From contig JAFAEH010000293.1 of assembly GCA_023424135.1 (NCBI GenBank), positions 1-9,359 on the forward strand: a stretch of DNA of 9,359 nt, read 5' to 3'. Made by a program: the position numbers and the translations under genes. The notes beneath the pieces are model-generated. The model was not told where the DNA came from and searched no databases. It saw nothing but the letters and a program-made list of their open reading frames with translations. Positions within the stretch are counted from its first letter, which is position 1; each line of letters begins with the position of its first letter. This document shows, piece by piece, positions 7,204 through 9,359 of this stretch. The DNA is from Actinomycetes bacterium (GTDB lineage: Bacteria > Actinomycetota > Actinomycetes > Actinomycetales > Cellulomonadaceae).

Positions 7204-7257
7204 GTGGACCGTGGAACGACCCGGCGTCCAGCCTCCGACACGACGGTGACGACGTGA
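7204..7257 (+). CDS. Putative 17-codon leaderless small ORF coupled to the SH3-like gene
   Basis: GTG 7204 opens a 17-residue frame (MDRGTTRRPASDTTVTT) ending at TGA 7255-7257. The start is seven bases after TAGTAT. The stop overlaps the downstream GTG as GTGA (7254-7257), the classic translational-coupling arrangement. The peptide is Thr/Arg-rich with no recognised motif, and a short frame in GC-rich DNA could arise by chance. The combination of -10 spacing and stop/start overlap is what supports it. If real, it probably serves to bring ribosomes to the SH3-like gene, which has no Shine-Dalgarno of its own. Confidence 0.4.
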   Translation: MDRGTTRRPASDTTVTT

Positions 7258-7520
7258 CGTCCGCGACCTGGCGCACCTGGGCACCGGGCACGCGCGTCGT
7301 CGTGCGGCGGCGACGCGACGACCTGCCCGCCGACGCCCCGCTGGGCACCGTGCACGGCGGGGAACCGCCGTTCACGGACGTCCTCGGCGAGGTCGTCGCC
7401 GTCGACGACGCCGGCCTGACCGTGCGCACGCGGCGCGGCGACGTGCACGTCCCCGCCGCCGACGTCGTGCGCGCCAAGCAGGTCCCGCCCGCACCGCCAC
7501 CGCGACGCCCGCGCGGCTGA
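7254..7520 (+). CDS. Small SH3-like protein related to the N-terminal domain of Rv0428c-type acetyltransferases
   Basis: 88 residues from GTG 7254. The segment GTRVVVRRR (12-20), then FTDVLGEVVAV and LTVRTRRGDVHVPAADVVRAKQVPP (about 40-80), resembles the SH3-like barrel found at the N-terminus of GNAT proteins of the M. tuberculosis Rv0428c family. That resemblance is recalled, not searched. Here the protein stops after a Pro/Arg tail (PPAPPPRRPRG) and has no acetyltransferase domain; the next gene is VanW on the opposite strand 6 bp later, so no GNAT remnant follows. It may be a standalone adaptor or nucleic-acid-binding module, but the function is unknown. It is divergent from fdxA and probably read from a leaderless transcript through the preceding 17-codon ORF. 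Coding bias and the conserved core make it a likely real gene. Confidence 0.75.
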   Translation: MTSATWRTWAPGTRVVVRRRRDDLPADAPLGTVHGGEPPFTDVLGEVVAVDDAGLTVRTRRGDVHVPAADVVRAKQVPPAPPPRRPRG

Positions 7521-7526
7521 CCCCCG

Positions 7527-9356
7527 CTACGGCGTCGGCGCGGCCTCCCCCGCCGCCGGGGGCGACCCGCAGATGACCTTGTTCTGCGCCTTGTAGCGCC
7601 ACGTCTTCGACGTCGTCTCGACCAGGTCGCCGTTCAGGTAGACCCGGCGCGTGTTCGTCACCGTGAACCCGGGGTTGCCGGCGCTCTGCGACTCGCACGT
7701 CGCCGACTGCGAGTACACGGTCGTCGGCGCGGTGACGCCCGAGCGGCCGCTCTTCTCGGTCTCGACCGTGAAGTGCTTGGTGCTCCAGATCCGCACGTAC
7801 GCCCGCCCACCCTCGACGAAGCCCTGCACGAGCGCACCGTACGGCGTGTTGTTCTTCCACTTCATGTCGATCACGCCCGTGAAGATGGTCGCCTCACGCC
7901 CCTCGGGGTAGCGCTGGAACCACTCGCTGTGCGGCGTGTGCTCGACGTCCTCGAAGCCCGCGAAGTACGCGGCGTTGAAGGTCGTGGTCGACACCTGCGA
8001 CAGCCCGCCGCCCCAGGCGTCCGTGTGCTCGCCGTTGACGATCGCACCGGCCTGCACGAACCCGTGCGCCGCGTCGATGGGGCCGAGCGCGTCGGTGAGG
8101 CTGAAGGTCTCGCCCGGGCGCACGAGGGTCCCGGTGATGTTCCGCAGGCCCGTCGCGATGTTCGACGTGCGGCGCGGCTCGCTCGTCAGCGGCGTCGAGA
8201 ACTCCGAGACGACCTCCTTGACGCCGAGCGCCTCGAGCGCCGCCGTCGTCTCCGCGGGGTCCGACTCGACGAGCTCGACGGTCGCCAGCCGGCCCGTGCC
8301 GGACGTGGCCGCGGTGGCGACCGCCGTCGCGACCGCGGCCGGGTCGAGCGTGGTGCCCGGCGTGCCCGGCACGATGACCGGCGCACCGTCCTGGAACTCG
8401 AAGCGTGCGTCCGCCGCGCTCGTCAGCAGGTCCGGCAGCTGCCCGAGCACCGCGTCGGTGAGCGCCTGGCCGTCGAGCTGCAGCTCGAGCGCGCCGTCCA
8501 CCGGCACGAGGGCGGCGTGCCCCGTCAGGGTCGGCACGTCCAGCACGGCCTGCCGGTCGGCGACGCCCACCGTCACCGGGGCGGAGGCGAGCGGCTGCGC
8601 GAGCTCGGTCAGCGCGCGCTGCGTCTCGTCCTGCGTCACGGCCGGCGCGACCACCGCGGTCGGCAGCTCGACGGGGCGATCCTGCGTGAGCCAGCCGTCC
8701 GTCAGCACCTGCGCCGCGCCGTCCGTGTCGAGCTCCCAGCCGTCGACGGCGTCCGTCGCGTGCGCCGCGCCGTCCGCGAACACGACCGTCCCGTCGACAG
8801 GCGCGAGGACCAACGAGTCCGAGAGCCCCGCGAGCGCGGCGTCGAGCGCCGCCTCGTCGACCTGCGTGACGGGCGGCTGCGCGCCGACGCCGGTGATCTG
8901 CCGCCACAGCCGCACCGGCTGCGCCAGGTCGACGCCCGTGAGCCTGCCGACCGTGGCCTCGGGGTCCAGCGCGAGACCCGCCGCGACCGGGTCGAGCTGG
9001 GCCTGCACGTCCTGCGCGACGACCGGGACGGCACCCGTCAGCCGGTCGGCGAGCCCGTCGGTCAGCGCGGACTCGGCCTCGGCCGCGCTCAGCCCACCGA
9101 TCTCGACGCCCGCGACCGTCGCACCGCGCGGCACACGGTCCCCCAGGGCGTACGACGCGCCGACGTACGCGACCGCGAGCAGCGCCACCGCGCCGCCGAC
9201 GATCGCGAGCGTGCGCGGCCAGCGGCGGCGCCCCTCCTCCGGCTCGAACACGTCGAGGGGCGACGGGTCGCGGTCGGCGCCCGGCGTGTGCTCGACGGGC
9301 CCGAGCGGTGATCCCCCGACCGTGGACGCCGGGTCCGCACCGGCGCGGGTCGACAC
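7527..9356 (-). CDS. VanW family membrane-anchored cell-wall protein, N-terminus possibly beyond the window
   Basis: 609 residues if GTG 9356 is the start; the frame stays open to the edge, so the real start may lie outside. An acidic, proline-rich cytoplasmic region (1-42) precedes RRRWPR and one membrane segment (about 48-70), so the rest is extracellular. Two peptidoglycan-binding-like (PG_binding_4 type) modules follow at about 88-200 and 240-350. The VanW domain is at about 395-520, with LVRPGETFSL, GGGLSQVSTTTFNAAYFAG and HSEWFQRYPEG. The commonly seen Cys of the GGG-x-CQ motif is Ser here (S453). The C-terminal part (525-609) has a cysteine pair, C554 and C596, that could form a disulfide. 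Single-pass VanW proteins are associated with the cell wall, and VanW accessory genes occur in some vancomycin-resistance clusters, but the biochemical role is unknown; no other van genes are here, so resistance is not implied. It converges on the SH3-like gene with only 6 bp between stops. Confidence 0.92.
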   Translation of the reverse strand: MSTRAGADPASTVGGSPLGPVEHTPGADRDPSPLDVFEPEEGRRRWPRTLAIVGGAVALLAVAYVGASYALGDRVPRGATVAGVEIGGLSAAEAESALTDGLADRLTGAVPVVAQDVQAQLDPVAAGLALDPEATVGRLTGVDLAQPVRLWRQITGVGAQPPVTQVDEAALDAALAGLSDSLVLAPVDGTVVFADGAAHATDAVDGWELDTDGAAQVLTDGWLTQDRPVELPTAVVAPAVTQDETQRALTELAQPLASAPVTVGVADRQAVLDVPTLTGHAALVPVDGALELQLDGQALTDAVLGQLPDLLTSAADARFEFQDGAPVIVPGTPGTTLDPAAVATAVATAATSGTGRLATVELVESDPAETTAALEALGVKEVVSEFSTPLTSEPRRTSNIATGLRNITGTLVRPGETFSLTDALGPIDAAHGFVQAGAIVNGEHTDAWGGGLSQVSTTTFNAAYFAGFEDVEHTPHSEWFQRYPEGREATIFTGVIDMKWKNNTPYGALVQGFVEGGRAYVRIWSTKHFTVETEKSGRSGVTAPTTVYSQSATCESQSAGNPGFTVTNTRRVYLNGDLVETTSKTWRYKAQNKVICGSPPAAGEAAPTP

Positions 9357-9359
9357 CCG

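Noticed and set aside
7547..7562. 6-bp G/C hairpin (CCCCCG / CGGGGG, 4-base loop) as terminator of the SH3-like gene
   Set aside because: It lies inside the 3' end of the VanW coding region, is short, has no T-tract, and such stems are common in DNA of this composition.
7773..9311. 512-codon plus-strand open frame opposite the VanW gene
   Set aside because: The minus-strand reading has a membrane segment and a VanW domain; the plus-strand reading is R/V/H/D-rich noise.

Overview
This is a very GC-rich window (roughly three quarters G+C) with dense coding and strongly G/C-biased third codon positions. Gene content and order (actinobacterial-type dapD divergent from dapE, a 7Fe ferredoxin upstream of dapC, several GTG starts, apparent leaderless promoters) point to an actinomycete. 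The protein sequences look most like Cellulomonas or a close relative in the Micrococcales, but that is recognition from memory, not a database result.

Layout from left to right. Minus strand: a LOG/TIGR00730 Rossmann-fold protein running off the left edge (1-834), preceded in transcription order by dapE (875-1990). A 110 bp divergent promoter region (1991-2100) follows. Plus strand: dapD (2101-3111) and, 3 bp later, a membrane-anchored lysozyme/lytic-transglycosylase-like protein (3115-4032). A 15-bp perfect hairpin (4053-4086) separates these from the convergent minus-strand citrate synthase gltA (4111-5421). The 233 bp upstream of gltA hold a perfect Crp/GlxR-type operator (5585-5600). Next, on the minus strand, come dapC (5655-6803) and fdxA (6832-7158), probably one operon. 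A compact divergent promoter follows. On the plus strand it drives a putative 17-codon leaderless ORF (7204-7257) whose stop overlaps the GTG of a small SH3-like protein (7254-7520). A VanW-family cell-wall protein on the minus strand (7527-9356) runs up to the right edge.

Function. dapD, dapC and dapE encode the three enzymes of the succinylase branch of lysine/diaminopimelate synthesis after dihydrodipicolinate reductase: succinylation of tetrahydrodipicolinate, transamination, and desuccinylation to LL-diaminopimelate. They lie in three transcription units around gltA, whose product is the TCA entry enzyme; the cycle also supplies the succinyl-CoA used by DapD. Two cell-envelope proteins (the transglycosylase-like protein and VanW) flank this metabolic core. 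If the host is a Cellulomonas, whose peptidoglycan diamine is ornithine, the DAP made here would mainly feed lysine.

No mobile element, CRISPR array, tRNA, rRNA or defence system is visible. The genes are conserved housekeeping types. The novelty is regulatory: four start codons placed 7-8 nt after a TANNNT -10 hexamer (LOG, dapE, dapD, the small ORF), a translationally coupled leaderless small ORF, overlapping divergent -10 elements, a consensus cAMP-receptor-type operator in front of gltA, and an inverted repeat between dapE and dapD.
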